Shown piece by piece: positions 25,506 to 36,013 of a stretch of DNA of 64,000 nucleotides (its first letter is position 1; every line of letters begins with the position of its first letter). The notes beneath the pieces were generated by a model. That model worked only from the letters and a program-made list of their open reading frames with translations. It was not told where the DNA came from and did no database searches. Made by a program: the position numbers and the translations under genes. Source of the DNA: Bifidobacterium miconis (lineage in GTDB: Bacteria; Actinomycetota; Actinomycetes; Actinomycetales; Bifidobacteriaceae); NCBI RefSeq assembly GCF_019331735.1, contig NZ_JAHBBH010000005.1:1-64000 (forward strand), given 5' to 3'.

Positions 25506-27023
25506 GTGACGAGCGAAGCGGCCATGATGCCGATGACCCCCAACGAGATAGCCGAGGCGACGGGAGGCGCGCTGATCCATGCCCAGCCCGGATTCGACCC
25601 GGAACGGCCGGCCGCGACCTCGGCCGTGAGCGACTCGCGCGAGGCGGGGAACGGCTCCGTGTTCGTCGCGATCGCCGGCGAGCGCGTCGACGGCCATGAC
25701 TTCCTCGCCGATGTGGCCGCCCGCGGCGCCGTGTGTGCGCTGGTCGACCACGAGGTCGACGCGCCGATCGCGCAGATCCTCGTGCCGGACACGGTGGAGG
25801 CGCTGGGCCTGCTCGCCCGGCACAATCTCGAGCGTCGCCGCGCCGAGGCCGCGCCGTTCACGATCGTCGGCATCACCGGTTCGGTCGGCAAGACCACCAC
25901 GAAGGACCTGCTCAAGGCGCTGCTGGGCGAACTGGGTCCGACCGTCGCCCCGTTCGGCTCGTTCAACAACGAGATCGGCCTGCCGCTGACCGCGCTCAAG
26001 GTGGGCCCCTCCACGCGCTTCCTCGTGGCCGAAATGGGAGCCAACCACGTCGGCGAGATCGCCCGGCTGACCACCATCGCGCCGCCCGACGTCGCCGTGG
26101 TGCTCAAGGTCGGCTGCGCGCATCTGGGCGAATTCGGCTCGGTCGAACGCATCGCGCAGGCCAAGAGCGAAATCGTGCGCGGACTCGTGCCGGACGGCGC
26201 CGGCGTGCTCAACGCCGACGACGCGCACGTGGCCGCGATGGAGCCGATCGTGCCCGGCGACGTGTTGTGGTTCGGCATCGACCCGGAGCATGTCCGTCCG
26301 GGCGAGCTGACGGCCCGGGGCATCGGCCAGGACGCCACCGACCACCCGTATTTCGACATGACCGACGGCGCGGAAACCGTGCATGTCACACTCGGCATCC
26401 GCGGCGCGCACAACGTGATGAACGCGCTCGCCGCGGCAAGCGTCGCCCGCCGCTGCGGCCTGGGCCTTGCGGACATCGCCCGCGTGCTGGGCGAGCAGAC
26501 GCGCATCAGCGCGCATCGCATGGCCGTCTCCACGGTGACGCGCGACGGCGTGTCGTTCACGCTCATCGACGACTCGTTCAATGCGAACCCCGATTCGATG
26601 CGCGCCGGCATCAACGCGCTGGCGGCATGGGGCAAGGCCGGCCGCGACGCGCAGCCGGAAGGCGGCGAGCCGTACCGCATCGCCGTGCTGGGCGCGATGC
26701 TCGAGCTCGGCGGCGACGAGGGCGAGCTGCACCGCAGCATCGGCGCGGACGCCGTGCGCGCCGGCGTCGACGCGGTCATCGCGGTCGGATCGGCGTCCGA
26801 CCCGCATCTCGACGCGCTGGCCGCCGACCTCGCGCAGGGCGCGCGCGACGAGGCCGCCGCAAGTGGCTCGCACGTGACGGTCGATCTGGCGCACGGCGCC
26901 GACGAGGCCGATCGTCTGGCCGTGGATCTGGCACGCGACCACGCCGGCGCGCTCGTGCTGCTCAAGGGATCGCACGCGTCCGGGCTGAGCGCGCTCGCGT
27001 CGCGGTGGAATCCGGCGGCGTAG
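25506..27023 (+). CDS. murF: UDP-MurNAc-tripeptide--D-Ala-D-Ala ligase MurF
   Basis: A 505-residue ligase that adds D-Ala-D-Ala to the UDP-MurNAc-tripeptide in the cytoplasm. It has the N-terminal domain with SDSREAGNGSVFVAIAGERVDGHDF, the P-loop GITGSVGKTTTKD (about 122-134), FGSFNNEIGLPLTAL and EMGANHVGEIARL, and the C-terminal motif IDDSFNANPDSM; all are MurF-specific. A GTG at 25506 is taken as the start with AAGGAAAGG eight bases upstream; the frame is open seven codons earlier from another GTG that overlaps this ribosome site. Confidence 0.95.
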   Translation: MTSEAAMMPMTPNEIAEATGGALIHAQPGFDPERPAATSAVSDSREAGNGSVFVAIAGERVDGHDFLADVAARGAVCALVDHEVDAPIAQILVPDTVEALGLLARHNLERRRAEAAPFTIVGITGSVGKTTTKDLLKALLGELGPTVAPFGSFNNEIGLPLTALKVGPSTRFLVAEMGANHVGEIARLTTIAPPDVAVVLKVGCAHLGEFGSVERIAQAKSEIVRGLVPDGAGVLNADDAHVAAMEPIVPGDVLWFGIDPEHVRPGELTARGIGQDATDHPYFDMTDGAETVHVTLGIRGAHNVMNALAAASVARRCGLGLADIARVLGEQTRISAHRMAVSTVTRDGVSFTLIDDSFNANPDSMRAGINALAAWGKAGRDAQPEGGEPYRIAVLGAMLELGGDEGELHRSIGADAVRAGVDAVIAVGSASDPHLDALAADLAQGARDEAAASGSHVTVDLAHGADEADRLAVDLARDHAGALVLLKGSHASGLSALASRWNPAA

Positions 27024-27079
27024 CGCCGCGGCACAACCGATACGTCAACCGATACGGAAACGAGAGTGGAGAGGCAATC

Positions 27080-28180
27080 GTGATTTCGCTCATCATTGGC
27101 ATCCTGGTGTCGCTGGTCGTCACCATGGTCGGCACCCCGATGCTGATCAGACTGGTCCACAAGCTGCATTACGGGCAGTACATCCGGCAGGACGGTCCCA
27201 AGTCCCATCAGATCAAGCGCGGCACGCCGACGCTCGGCGGCGTGGTGATCAACTTCGCCATCGTGTTCGGCTGGGGCGCCTCGGCGCTGTACCGCTTCTG
27301 CGCGCGCGGCGAGGTGCCCTCGTGGTCGGCCGTGCTCGTGCTGTTCGCCATGCTGTCGATGGGCGTGCTCGGCTTCATCGACGACTTCGCCAAGGTGCGC
27401 AAGAAGCAGAACGAGGGCCTGACCGTCGAGGGCAAGTTCATCGGCCAGTTCATCTTCGGCACGATCTACGCGGTGCTCGCGCTGCTGGTGCCCACCAAGT
27501 CGGGATTCCCGAGCGCCCAGCCGGGCATCAGCTTCATCGAGAAGCCGTTCATCAGCTTCGACTTCGCCGGACGGGCCCTCGCGATCGTGCTGTTCGTGAT
27601 CTGGGTGAACTTCCTGATGACCGCGTGGACCAACGCGGTCAACCTGACCGACGGCCTCGACGGTCTGGCCGCGGGCTCCTCGATGATCTCCTTCGCCGGA
27701 TACGCGATCATCGCGTTCTGGGAAAGCTACCACATCAAGGGCGGCGACCATCAGGGCTACTCGTACGCGGTGTCCGATCCGCTCGACCTGACCATCATCG
27801 CCGTGTGTGCGGCCGTCGCGTGCTTCGCGTTCCTGTGGTACAACTCGAACCCGGCCACGATCTTCATGGGCGACACCGGCTCGCTCGCGCTCGGCGGCCT
27901 GTTCGCGGCGCTGTCGATCGCCACGCACACCGAGTTCCTCGCCGTGATCGTCGGCGGCCTGTACGTGATCGAGGTCATGAGCGACGTCATCCAAGTCGGC
28001 TATTTCAAGGCCACGCACAAGCGCGTGTTCAAGATGGCCCCCATCCACCACCACTTCGAACTGTGCGGCTGGAGCGAAACGAAGGTCGTGGTGCGCTTCT
28101 GGATGGTCGAGCTCCTGTTCGTGCTGTGCGGCCTCATGGTCTTCTACGCGGACTGGGCCGCGCGCTCGGGCCTGCTGTGA
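27080..28180 (+). CDS. mraY: Phospho-N-acetylmuramoyl-pentapeptide transferase MraY
   Basis: A 366-residue polytopic membrane enzyme that makes lipid I from UDP-MurNAc-pentapeptide and undecaprenyl phosphate. It has about ten helices, the motifs GTPTLGG, GFIDDFAKVRKKQNEGLT (with the DD pair), NLTDGLDGLAAG, FMGDTGSLALGG, and the HHHFE block (APIHHHFELCGW). GTG start at 27080 with GGAGAGG in front. Confidence 0.96.
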   Translation: MISLIIGILVSLVVTMVGTPMLIRLVHKLHYGQYIRQDGPKSHQIKRGTPTLGGVVINFAIVFGWGASALYRFCARGEVPSWSAVLVLFAMLSMGVLGFIDDFAKVRKKQNEGLTVEGKFIGQFIFGTIYAVLALLVPTKSGFPSAQPGISFIEKPFISFDFAGRALAIVLFVIWVNFLMTAWTNAVNLTDGLDGLAAGSSMISFAGYAIIAFWESYHIKGGDHQGYSYAVSDPLDLTIIAVCAAVACFAFLWYNSNPATIFMGDTGSLALGGLFAALSIATHTEFLAVIVGGLYVIEVMSDVIQVGYFKATHKRVFKMAPIHHHFELCGWSETKVVVRFWMVELLFVLCGLMVFYADWAARSGLL

Positions 28181-28288
28181 CGGTCGGGGCCGCGACGCCG
28201 GCGCCGCGAGAGGCGCGGCCGCGACGACACAAAGCGGATATACGATAGGGAACCGTTTGCGGTTCCGATTGTTCGGTAAGGAGCGGAT

Positions 28289-29719
28289 ATGGACGTTAAC
28301 GGCAAGACCGCGCTGGTCGCGGGACTCGGCATTTCCGGGCGCAGCATGATGGACGTGCTGCGCGCGCATGGCGCGAAGGCGATCGGCGTGGACGAGCGGC
28401 GCGAGGACGCCGACCTGCAATCTTTCGACGACGTCGACTGGGACGCGATCGATCTGGTGTGCACCTCGCCGGTGTTCAACCCGCGCACCCCGTTCATCCT
28501 CGAGGCGCAGCGCCGCGGCATCCCCGTGATCAGCGAGGTGGAGCTCGCGTGGTGGCTGCGCGCCGACCGCGACGGCAAGGGCGCGCACGCCGGATGGATC
28601 GGCATCACCGGCACCAACGGCAAGACGTCCACCACCGAAATGACCTCCGAAATGCTCACCGCCTGCGGCCTCAAGGCCCCGGCGGTCGGCAACATCGGCA
28701 AGGCCGTCTCCCACGCGGCCGTCGACGCAGCCGACGACGTGCTGTGCGTCGAGCTGAGCTCCTTCCAGTTGCATTTCACGTATTCGCTGGCGCTCGACTG
28801 CGCGGCGATCACCAACATCGCCGACGACCATCTCGACTGGCACGGCGGCATCGACAACTATGCGGCCGACAAGTCCAAGGTGTTCCACGGAGTGAAGAAA
28901 ACGCTCGTGTACAACGCCGACGACGCGCGCGTGACCGGTCTGGCCGAGAAGGCCGAGACCGCCGAGGGCTGCCGCAAGGTCGGCTTCACGCTCGGCGCGC
29001 CGAAGGCCGGCCAGATCGGCGTGGAAGACGGCTGGATCGTCGACATGAGCGGCGTCGCCGGCGGCACGCCGGGGGAGGCGACCAAGGTCGCGCCGGTCGC
29101 CGAATTCACGCATCTGACCGAGCCGGACGGCACGGTCTACCCGCATCTGCTCGCCGACGCGCTCACCGCGCTCGCACTGGCGCTCGGCTACGGCGCGGAC
29201 CGCGACACGGCCGTGCGCGCGCTGCAGGCGTTCGCCCCCGGCGGCCACCGCATCCAGACCGTCGCCACGGCCAAGACGCCGGCCGGCGACATCCGCTTCG
29301 TCGACGACTCCAAGGCCACCAACGCGCACGCGGCCAACGCGTCGCTGAGCAGCTTCGGCGCCAAGTCCGTCGTGTGGATCGCCGGCGGCCTCGCCAAGGG
29401 CAGCCGCTTCGAAAAGCTCGTCGCCGATCAGGCGCACACGATCAAGGCCGCCGTCATCATCGGCCGCGACCAGCAGCCCATGCTTGACGCGTTCGCCGCC
29501 AGCGCGCCGCAGATCCCGCTCACCGTCATCGACCCGGCCGACAACGCCACAGTCATGGCGCGCGCCGTCGAGGCGGCCGGAGCGTACGCCAAGGCCGGCG
29601 ACGTGGTGCTCATGGCCCCCGCCTGCGCCTCGATGGACCAGTTCAAGTCGTACGCGGACCGCGGCGACCAGTTCGCGGCAGCATCGCGCCGCTGGGTGAG
29701 CGAGCATGCCGAAGGCTAG
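28289..29719 (+). CDS. murD: UDP-MurNAc-L-alanine--D-glutamate ligase MurD
   Basis: A 476-residue cytoplasmic ligase adding D-Glu. Motifs: N-terminal Rossmann-like [13 protein letters not shown]-loop [14 protein letters not shown] (about 109-122), [23 protein letters not shown] with the metal-binding histidine, KSKVF, and C-terminal [12 protein letters not shown] plus [20 protein letters not shown] lies before the ATG. A 108-base gap before it contains a short AT-rich stretch that may hold an internal promoter. Its last 14 bases overlap ftsW. Confidence 0.96.
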   Translation: MDVNGKTALVAGLGISGRSMMDVLRAHGAKAIGVDERREDADLQSFDDVDWDAIDLVCTSPVFNPRTPFILEAQRRGIPVISEVELAWWLRADRDGKGAHAGWIGITGTNGKTSTTEMTSEMLTACGLKAPAVGNIGKAVSHAAVDAADDVLCVELSSFQLHFTYSLALDCAAITNIADDHLDWHGGIDNYAADKSKVFHGVKKTLVYNADDARVTGLAEKAETAEGCRKVGFTLGAPKAGQIGVEDGWIVDMSGVAGGTPGEATKVAPVAEFTHLTEPDGTVYPHLLADALTALALALGYGADRDTAVRALQAFAPGGHRIQTVATAKTPAGDIRFVDDSKATNAHAANASLSSFGAKSVVWIAGGLAKGSRFEKLVADQAHTIKAAVIIGRDQQPMLDAFAASAPQIPLTVIDPADNATVMARAVEAAGAYAKAGDVVLMAPACASMDQFKSYADRGDQFAAASRRWVSEHAEG

Positions 29720-31019
29720 ACGCATCGCCTCCTCAGACAAGACGTCCCCCGCATCCGCCAAGGGATCGGGGGACGCGGCCGGGAGCCGTCGGGAGCCGGC
29801 CGGCGAACGCGGGGAACGCAAGTTCCCGTCCCGGCCCCTGCGCGAGCCGGCGCGCGACGATTTCGCCGGGTTCTCCGGTCCCGCCAGCCTGCTCAATCCG
29901 CTGTGGTGCTACCACGGGTTCGTGGTGGCGGTGCTGGCGCTTTCCGTCTTCGGCGTCATCATGGTCTTTTCCAGCTCTTCGGTGAGCATGGTCGCCAGCG
30001 GCCATGCGCCGTGGAAGCAGGCCCTCAGCCAGGGCGTGTACTGCGTCGGTGGTTTCCTGTGCGCGTTCGCGCTGTCCCGCTGCAGCGTGAAGCTGTACCG
30101 CAGGATCGGCATATGGACCGTGTTCGCGGCCATGTTCCTGCAGTTCCTCACGCTCACGCCGCTCGGCATCGACGTGTACGGCAACCGCGGCTGGATCGGC
30201 ATCCCGAACGTGTTCACGTTTCAGCCGGCCGAGCTGATCAAGCTGTCGGTGTGCATATGGCTGCCCGGCGCGCTGCAGCTGGCCGCCCGCCGATTCCGCC
30301 GCGAGGGCCTGAAGGCGTATGCCGCCCCGGGCGGCGTGTACGCGTCCTCCCTCGGACTCGTTCTGCTCGGCAGGGATCTGGGCACCGCCATGATCATCGT
30401 GTTCATCGGCGTGGTCGCGTTCATGATCAGCGGCTTCCCGCTCAAATACATGGCCATGCTGGCCGGCGCCCTCTCGGTGCTGGTGCTCGTGCTGGTCATC
30501 ACCAGCCCGAACCGCCTCAAACGCGTGTTCGCCGCATACTCGTGCTCCGACACGGACACGCAGGTCACGCTGTGCTTCCAGTCGGTCCACGCCCGGTACG
30601 CGCTGTCCTCGGGCGGACTGCTCGGGGTCGGGCTCGGCAACTCGCGCGAAAAGTGGAACTATCTGCCGGCCGCGCACAACGACTTCATCTTCGCGATCAT
30701 CGGCGAGGAGACCGGATTCGTCGGCACGATGATCGTCGTGCTGCTGTTCGTGACGATCGGCTGGTGCCTGCTGGTCGTGGCGTTGCAGATCACCGACCGG
30801 TACGTGTCGATGGTGCTGATGTGCGTGATGATCTGGATCGTCGGTCAGGCGCTGGTCAACATCGGCGTCGTCGTCGGGCTGTTCCCGGTACTCGGCGTGC
30901 CGATGCCGTTCGTCTCCGCGGGCGGCTCGTCGATGCTCATGTGCCTGTCCGCGGCGGGCGTCGCCGCCGGCATGATGCGCAGCCAGCCGCAGATCAGGGC
31001 CGAGGCGCGGCGTTCGTGA
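29706..31019 (+). CDS. ftsW: Lipid II glycosyltransferase FtsW (SEDS family)
   Basis: A 437-residue SEDS protein that polymerises septal glycan strands with FtsI. A 60-residue charged cytoplasmic N-terminus is followed by about ten membrane helices. Typical segments are [13 protein letters not shown] (about 81-93), [21 protein letters not shown] (catalytic-site region), [35 protein letters not shown] and [11 protein letters not shown]. Two cysteines lie in the large loop (about 279 and 290). The 14-base overlap with murD suggests translational coupling. Confidence 0.95.
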   Translation: MPKARRIASSDKTSPASAKGSGDAAGSRREPAGERGERKFPSRPLREPARDDFAGFSGPASLLNPLWCYHGFVVAVLALSVFGVIMVFSSSSVSMVASGHAPWKQALSQGVYCVGGFLCAFALSRCSVKLYRRIGIWTVFAAMFLQFLTLTPLGIDVYGNRGWIGIPNVFTFQPAELIKLSVCIWLPGALQLAARRFRREGLKAYAAPGGVYASSLGLVLLGRDLGTAMIIVFIGVVAFMISGFPLKYMAMLAGALSVLVLVLVITSPNRLKRVFAAYSCSDTDTQVTLCFQSVHARYALSSGGLLGVGLGNSREKWNYLPAAHNDFIFAIIGEETGFVGTMIVVLLFVTIGWCLLVVALQITDRYVSMVLMCVMIWIVGQALVNIGVVVGLFPVLGVPMPFVSAGGSSMLMCLSAAGVAAGMMRSQPQIRAEARRS

Positions 31020-31094
31020 GACGCCCGTCCGCACGGAAGGACGATCCGGGACGGACGGACCATATGGGTATAAGGGAACGTAGACTGGCAGGCG

Positions 31095-32273
31095 ATGAAT
31101 ATGAGCAAGAACACCGTGAACGTCGTACTCGCCGGCGGAGGCACCGCCGGGCACGTCAACCCGCTGCTGTCGGTGGCCGACGCCATCCGACGCATCGACC
31201 CGAACGCCAACGTGAGCGTCATCGGCACCGCCGTCGGCCTTGAGCATGACCTCGTGCCCCAGGCCGGCTACGAACTGGACACCATCGACAAGGTGCCCTT
31301 CCCGCGCAGGCCCAATCTCGACGCGCTGCGCTTCCCCATGCGCTGGAAGCGCGAAGGGGACAAGGTGCGCGCGATCCTCGAGGCCCGTCACGCCGACGTG
31401 GTGGTCGGCTTCGGCGGCTACGCGTCCGCCCCCGTGTACGCCGCGGCGCACCGCATGGGCATCCCGATCGTCATCCACGAGCAGAACGCGCGTGCCGGCA
31501 TGGCCAACAAGCTCGGCGCGCGTTGGGCGGCCTACATCGGCACCGCGTACGCCGGCACCGGCCTCAAGCCGGCCTCCGGCGCGACGGTCGAACGCGTCGG
31601 CCTGCCGCTGCGCCCCGCCATCGCCTCGCTGTGCGGCAAGCTGGAGGCCGACCGCGTCGCCGTGCGCGACGAGGCGGCGGCCAGTCTCGGCATCGATCCG
31701 AAGCGTCCGCTCGTGCTCGTCACCGGAGGCTCCCTCGGCGCGCTCAGCCTCAACCGGGCCGTGTCCGAGGCATCCGCCGATCTGCTCGAATCGGCGCAGG
31801 TGATCCACTTGACCGGCCGGGGCAAAATCGACGAAGTGCGCGCCACCGTCGCCCGCGAGGCCGGCGAAGGCGCGCTGTCCGGACTGTTCGACGATGCGAG
31901 GACGGGCGGCGACTACCATGTCGCCGAATATCTCGAACGCATCGATCTCGCGTTCGCATGCGCCGCGCTCGTGATCTGCCGCGCCGGCGCCGGATCCGTG
32001 TCCGAACTCGCCGCGCTCGGCCTGCCCGCCGTCTACGTGCCGCTGCCCATCGGCAACGGCGAGCAGCGGTTCAACGCGCAGCCGGTCGTCGAGGCCGGCG
32101 GCGGGCTCATGGTCGCCGACCGCGACTTCACGGCCGACTGGGTGCGCGGGCACGTGCCGAACCTGCTGGACGATCCGATCCGCCTGCGCCAGTTCGGCGA
32201 AAAGGCCTGGGGATACGGCATCCGCGACGCCGCCGACAGGATGGCGCGCACCGTGCTCGACATCGCGCGCTGA
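31095..32273 (+). CDS. murG: UDP-GlcNAc:lipid I N-acetylglucosaminyltransferase MurG
   Basis: A 392-residue GT28 enzyme at the inner membrane face that turns lipid I into lipid II. It has the N-terminal [12 protein letters not shown] loop (about 14-25), [23 protein letters not shown], the UDP-binding [10 protein letters not shown], and [24 protein letters not shown] with the GlcNAc-recognition residues. It starts at the ATG at 31095; another ATG two codons later is possible. No strong ribosome site is seen for either. Confidence 0.95.
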   Translation: MNMSKNTVNVVLAGGGTAGHVNPLLSVADAIRRIDPNANVSVIGTAVGLEHDLVPQAGYELDTIDKVPFPRRPNLDALRFPMRWKREGDKVRAILEARHADVVVGFGGYASAPVYAAAHRMGIPIVIHEQNARAGMANKLGARWAAYIGTAYAGTGLKPASGATVERVGLPLRPAIASLCGKLEADRVAVRDEAAASLGIDPKRPLVLVTGGSLGALSLNRAVSEASADLLESAQVIHLTGRGKIDEVRATVAREAGEGALSGLFDDARTGGDYHVAEYLERIDLAFACAALVICRAGAGSVSELAALGLPAVYVPLPIGNGEQRFNAQPVVEAGGGLMVADRDFTADWVRGHVPNLLDDPIRLRQFGEKAWGYGIRDAADRMARTVLDIAR

Positions 32274-32335
32274 CGGACGCGGCCGATTCCACGCGTATGA
32301 CCACGCCCATGACAGAAACCATCAAGGAGAAAACG

Positions 32336-33898
32336 TTGTCAGACACCACCACGGACGACACGATCGTCCTGAACCCCACCCTTGCCGCGTTCGGCGACAC
32401 GCAGACGCCGGCCGACCTCGGCCGTACCCACTTCATCGGCATCGGCGGGGCCGGCATGAGCGTGCTCGCCGAAATGCTGCACGAGCAGGGCGTCGACGTC
32501 GACGGCTCCGACCGCGAGCGCGGCGCCAAAACCGACCGTCTCGAATCGCTCGGCATCCGCGTCGAAATCGGCCAAAAGGCCGACAACGTGAACGGCGCGC
32601 GCACGGTCGTCTACTCGAGCGCGATCAAGCCGGACAATCCGGAGATCGTCGCTGCGCACGCCGCCGGCGCGCATATCGTGCACCGCAGCGACATCCTCGC
32701 ACTGCTCATGAACGGCCGCCGGGCCGTGACCGTGGCCGGCGCGCACGGCAAGACCACCACCAGCTCGCTGCTCGCGCACATCCTCGTGCATGCGGGCGAA
32801 GGCGAGCTCGCCGATCCGAGCTACGCGATCGGCGGCTCCATCCAGGGCCCCGACGGCTCCACGCTCGACGGCGGCCATGCCGGTCGAGGCGGCGTGCTCG
32901 TCGCCGAGGCGGACGAGTCGGACGGCAGCTTCGAAAAGTACCGTCCGGCCATCGCGATCATCACCAACGCCGAGCCCGACCATCTCGACCACTATGGCGA
33001 CGCGGCGCACTACCACGCCGCGTTCGCCGAACACGCGGGCCACGCGCGCGAGCACGTGATCGTCTGCGTCGACGACGAGGGCGCGCTCGGCGTGCTGCGC
33101 TCGCTCGACCCGGCCGTCGCCGCGCGCGCGATCGCCTATTCGACGCAACCCCGCGAAGCGTTCGGCGACCTCAACGGCGCGACGTTCGTGCGCATCGAAT
33201 CGGAGACCGAAGCCAGCGGCAACGGCGCCGAACGGTTCACGATCGTGCTGCCGGGCGCGCTGCTCGGCGGCGACGACCTGCGCCTGCCGGTCGCGCTCAT
33301 CGTGCCGGGCATCCACAACGCGCGCAACGCGACCGCGGCCATCGCCGCCGCCGCACTGCTCGGCATGGACCCGCATCGCGCGGCCGAGGCCGCCGGCACG
33401 TTCCTCGGCGCGGCGCGTCGCTTTCAGGTGCGCGGCACCGTGGGCGACGTGACCGTGGTGGACGACTACGCGCACCATCCGACCGAAATCGCCGCGCTGC
33501 TCGACGCCGCGCGCCGCCGCTACCCGGAGTCGGTGATCCGCGTGCTGTTCCAGCCGCACCTGTTCTCGCGCACCAGGTTCTTCGCCGGCGAGTTCGCGGC
33601 GGCGCTCGCCAAGGCCGACGACGTGATCGTCACCGGCATCTTCCCCGCGCGCGAAAAGCAGGAGGATTTCCCCGACGTCGGCCCGCAGACCATCGTCGAC
33701 GCGGCCGCGGGACTCGCGCACGAGCCCGGCGGACAGTGGATCCGCGCCGTCGACGACATGCGCGTCGCCGCGCAGATGCTCGCCATGCGAGCGCATCACG
33801 GCGACGTGATCTTCACCGTGGGAGCCGGCGACGTCACGCAGATGGACGACGTGCTGCTGCACGCGCTGGAGGCGCATCGCGTGGCGGACGGGCGCTGA
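32336..33898 (+). CDS. murC: UDP-N-acetylmuramate--L-alanine ligase MurC
   Basis: A 520-residue cytoplasmic ligase, the first of the Mur ligase steps. Motifs: THFIGIGGAGMSVLAE with the UDP-binding glycines, the P-loop VAGAHGKTTTSSLL, EADESDGSF, NAEPDHLDHYGD, GIHNARNATAA and the C-terminal VDDYAHHPTEIAA and FQPHLFSRTRFF. The TTG at 32336 is chosen as the start because AAGGAG ends six bases before it. Two upstream in-frame ATGs (32297, 32309) lie in front of or close to that site and have no ribosome site of their own. The stop overlaps the ftsQ start by one base. Confidence 0.94.
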   Translation: MSDTTTDDTIVLNPTLAAFGDTQTPADLGRTHFIGIGGAGMSVLAEMLHEQGVDVDGSDRERGAKTDRLESLGIRVEIGQKADNVNGARTVVYSSAIKPDNPEIVAAHAAGAHIVHRSDILALLMNGRRAVTVAGAHGKTTTSSLLAHILVHAGEGELADPSYAIGGSIQGPDGSTLDGGHAGRGGVLVAEADESDGSFEKYRPAIAIITNAEPDHLDHYGDAAHYHAAFAEHAGHAREHVIVCVDDEGALGVLRSLDPAVAARAIAYSTQPREAFGDLNGATFVRIESETEASGNGAERFTIVLPGALLGGDDLRLPVALIVPGIHNARNATAAIAAAALLGMDPHRAAEAAGTFLGAARRFQVRGTVGDVTVVDDYAHHPTEIAALLDAARRRYPESVIRVLFQPHLFSRTRFFAGEFAAALAKADDVIVTGIFPAREKQEDFPDVGPQTIVDAAAGLAHEPGGQWIRAVDDMRVAAQMLAMRAHHGDVIFTVGAGDVTQMDDVLLHALEAHRVADGR

Positions 33899-35214
33899 TG
33901 GCGCGACAGGTCGTCAGTTCCACGGGCGAGGACGGGGGAGCGGCCGGCTCGGGCCGGCGCGTCGCCCGTTCCGTTTCCGGCGAAGCCTCGAAGCCGAAGG
34001 GCGGACTGCCGCGTGGCTCGGGCCGGACGTCGTCCTCGTCGGGCGCGTCGGGCGCGACGGGACGTGGTCGGTTCGGCGGGGTCGCGCGCAGCGCCCGTTC
34101 GGCGTCCGGTTCGTCCGGCTCCGGCAAGTCGCCCGCAACCGGCTCGATGCCGGTCAGCAGGGCCGCATCCGGCCGTGTGTCGCGCGGCGACGGCGAAACG
34201 TCGCAATCCATCCGCAAGTCGTTGCCGGCAAAGCATCGGACCGCGGCCGCGCGGGCTGCGGCGTCGGCTTCCGGACGCAAGACGACGGGAGCCGGACGGG
34301 CGAACGGCGGGAGAACCGTCGCCGCAAAGGCCTCCAAGTCCAACGGCGTTCGGCGGGACGGCCGGGGGTTCGTCGACGCGCGGCGCATGCCCAGCGAGGA
34401 CATGGTCACCAAGACGCTGCGGGAAACGTCCGGCATGCTCGGCATTCCCACGCGTCCGAAGGTCATCGACTTCAGCGCCCGTCTCAAGGAGAAGCGCAAG
34501 GCCGGCGTCCGCGTGATCGCCCTGCGCGTGGCCGCGGCCGTCGCCGCGCTTGCCGTGGTCTGCTCGCTGGTCTGGCTGCTGTTCTTCTCACCGGTGCTGC
34601 GGCTGGAGACCGGGGACATCAGCGTGACCGGCGGCAACGAGTGGGTGAGCCGCGACGAGATCCTCGCCATCGCGGACAAGCAGTCCGGCAAGTCGCTGCT
34701 GCTGGTTTCCGCGAAGGACGTCAGGGCGCAGCTGACGAACATTCCGGGCGTCACCGAAGCGGACGTGACCAAACGCTACCCGCACGGCATGGCCGTCAAG
34801 GTGAGCGCGCAGCAGCCCGCGGCCATGCTCAAGGCGTCCGACTCGCAGATGGTGGCCGTGGACAGCAAGGCGCGCGTGCTCAACACGGTGGGCCACACCT
34901 CCACCAAGGGCATACCGGTGATCGAGGTGAAGGACGTCACCGCCTCGCTGGAGAACAAGTCGGTCAAGGAGGCGCTCAAGGTGCTTGGCGGCCTGCCTGA
35001 TGCCATGCGCAAGACGATCACCAAGGTGACCGCGGGCACGCAGGATTCGATCACCACCGAACTCAACGGCGGCGAGCACGTGGTGGTGTGGGGCGACTCG
35101 TCCGATCTTGAGCTCAAGATGGCGATCGTCGACAAGATCCTGTCCGATCCCAAGGTGATCGGCGACAAGACGCAGATCGACGTGTCCGCGCCGTCGCGCC
35201 CGATCATCAAGTGA
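33898..35214 (+). CDS. ftsQ: Cell division protein FtsQ (DivIB-like)
   Basis: A 438-residue bitopic divisome protein. Residues 1-195 form a very long cytoplasmic region rich in Ser, Gly, Arg and Lys, probably disordered; the stretch near 160-195 (RMPSEDMVTKTLRETSGML) is more ordered. One membrane helix lies at about 205-226. A POTRA domain follows (RLETGDISVTGGNEWVSRDEILAIA), then the FtsQ domain with KRYPHGMAVKVSAQQP. It bridges FtsL/FtsB and FtsWI in the family. It is the last gene of the cluster; no ftsZ follows before the tmRNA gene. Confidence 0.9.
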   Translation: MARQVVSSTGEDGGAAGSGRRVARSVSGEASKPKGGLPRGSGRTSSSSGASGATGRGRFGGVARSARSASGSSGSGKSPATGSMPVSRAASGRVSRGDGETSQSIRKSLPAKHRTAAARAAASASGRKTTGAGRANGGRTVAAKASKSNGVRRDGRGFVDARRMPSEDMVTKTLRETSGMLGIPTRPKVIDFSARLKEKRKAGVRVIALRVAAAVAALAVVCSLVWLLFFSPVLRLETGDISVTGGNEWVSRDEILAIADKQSGKSLLLVSAKDVRAQLTNIPGVTEADVTKRYPHGMAVKVSAQQPAAMLKASDSQMVAVDSKARVLNTVGHTSTKGIPVIEVKDVTASLENKSVKEALKVLGGLPDAMRKTITKVTAGTQDSITTELNGGEHVVVWGDSSDLELKMAIVDKILSDPKVIGDKTQIDVSAPSRPIIK

Positions 35215-35287
35215 GCGGGCGGCGTCGCGCAGGACGCCGTCGGCCTTGCGGCGGCCGCGTGCGACACGCTATGCCGTGCGCGAAAAC

Positions 35288-35316
35288 TTGCCGTTTCGCC
35301 GGCGCGGACGTATATT
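35288..35316 (+). promoter_or_regulatory. Promoter of ssrA
   Basis: -35 TTGCCG (35288-35293), a 17-bp spacer and -10 TATATT (35311-35316). The predicted transcript start lies about 30 bases before the mature tmRNA 5' end. Confidence 0.75.
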
Positions 35317-35355
35317 GAAAAGTCCGCGCAAGCGGAAGCTTGATAATTCAAGATT

Positions 35356-35752
35356 GGGGTCGATCGGTTTCGACGGTGACCTGTTCGTCGCAGGGAAGCG
35401 TGCCGAGAACGCCGGGTCCGCTCGTGGATGCCCCCGGCAAAAGAATAAGTGCTAAATCTAACCGCACTGAGTTCGCTCTCGCTGCCTGAGCTTTGCGCCA
35501 GGATTAACCAGTGAGCAGCCGCTCCGTTCACTCCTCCTCGTCTTTGGGAGGATGCTGAGCGTCGTTAAGAAGACTTGCTGATGCAGCTGCGTTGCAGGGC
35601 TGTGTCGGGACTTTAACTGCGAATATGCCCGCCGTCCGTTGTCTGCGACATAGACGGGGGCAGAGAAGCTGCCAAACGGCCAGCAGACTACGCACGTAGA
35701 AGACTGCGGGCTCGGTCACCGGACCGGGGTTCAATTCCCCGCGACTCCACCA
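35356..35752 (+). ncRNA. ssrA: Transfer-messenger RNA (tmRNA, ssrA)
   Basis: Rescues stalled ribosomes and tags the unfinished protein. The 5' end GGGGTCGATCGG pairs with the 3' CGACTCC to form the acceptor stem, followed by discriminator A and an encoded CCA (35750-35752). The tRNA-like end contains GGTTCAATTCC (T loop). The tag frame is 35451-35489 and reads AKSNRTEFALAA followed by TGA; the LAA end is the usual ClpXP degron. Length is 397 bases, one-piece type. It is followed by an intrinsic terminator. Confidence 0.97.
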
Positions 35753-35756
35753 ACAC

Positions 35757-35790
35757 AAGCGCTATTCCTGAATGGGGATAGCGCTTTTTT
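35757..35790 (+). terminator. Intrinsic terminator of ssrA
   Basis: A 12-bp stem with one G-U pair (AAGCGCTATTCC / GGGATAGCGCTT), a 6-base loop and a T run reaching 35790, five bases after the tmRNA 3' end. Confidence 0.9.
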
Positions 35791-35841
35791 GTATCCGTCG
35801 GCATGCCGGCGGGACCCGAAACACGCGCGGCGACGAGGAAC

Positions 35842-35889
35842 TTGACAGGCCGCCGCTCCTTGGACAGAATGGTACTAAAGCGCTTTAGT
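35842..35889 (+). promoter_or_regulatory. Promoter with LacI-type operator for the N-glycan locus
   Basis: -35 TTGACA (35842-35847), a 17-bp spacer and -10 CAGAAT (35865-35870), followed at 35874-35889 by the perfect palindrome ACTAAAGCGCTTTAGT with a central CG, typical of LacI-family operators. The operator covers the expected transcription start. Confidence 0.85.
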
Positions 35890-36013
35890 TACGGCGGCGG
35901 CGATGCGCCTCGCACGATCGAAGCGCGGCAGCCCAGCCCTCGCACAGGGGACACAACGACGTGGCCGAACGGCCTGCGACACCAGCAACCAAGGGGAGTG
36001 AAGACAGCCCATC

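Noticed and set aside
22007-29896. Very long minus-strand open frame across the dcw cluster
   Set aside because: It is antisense to well-identified mur/fts genes; the composition (Arg/His/Val-rich, no motifs) is that of a high-GC shadow frame.
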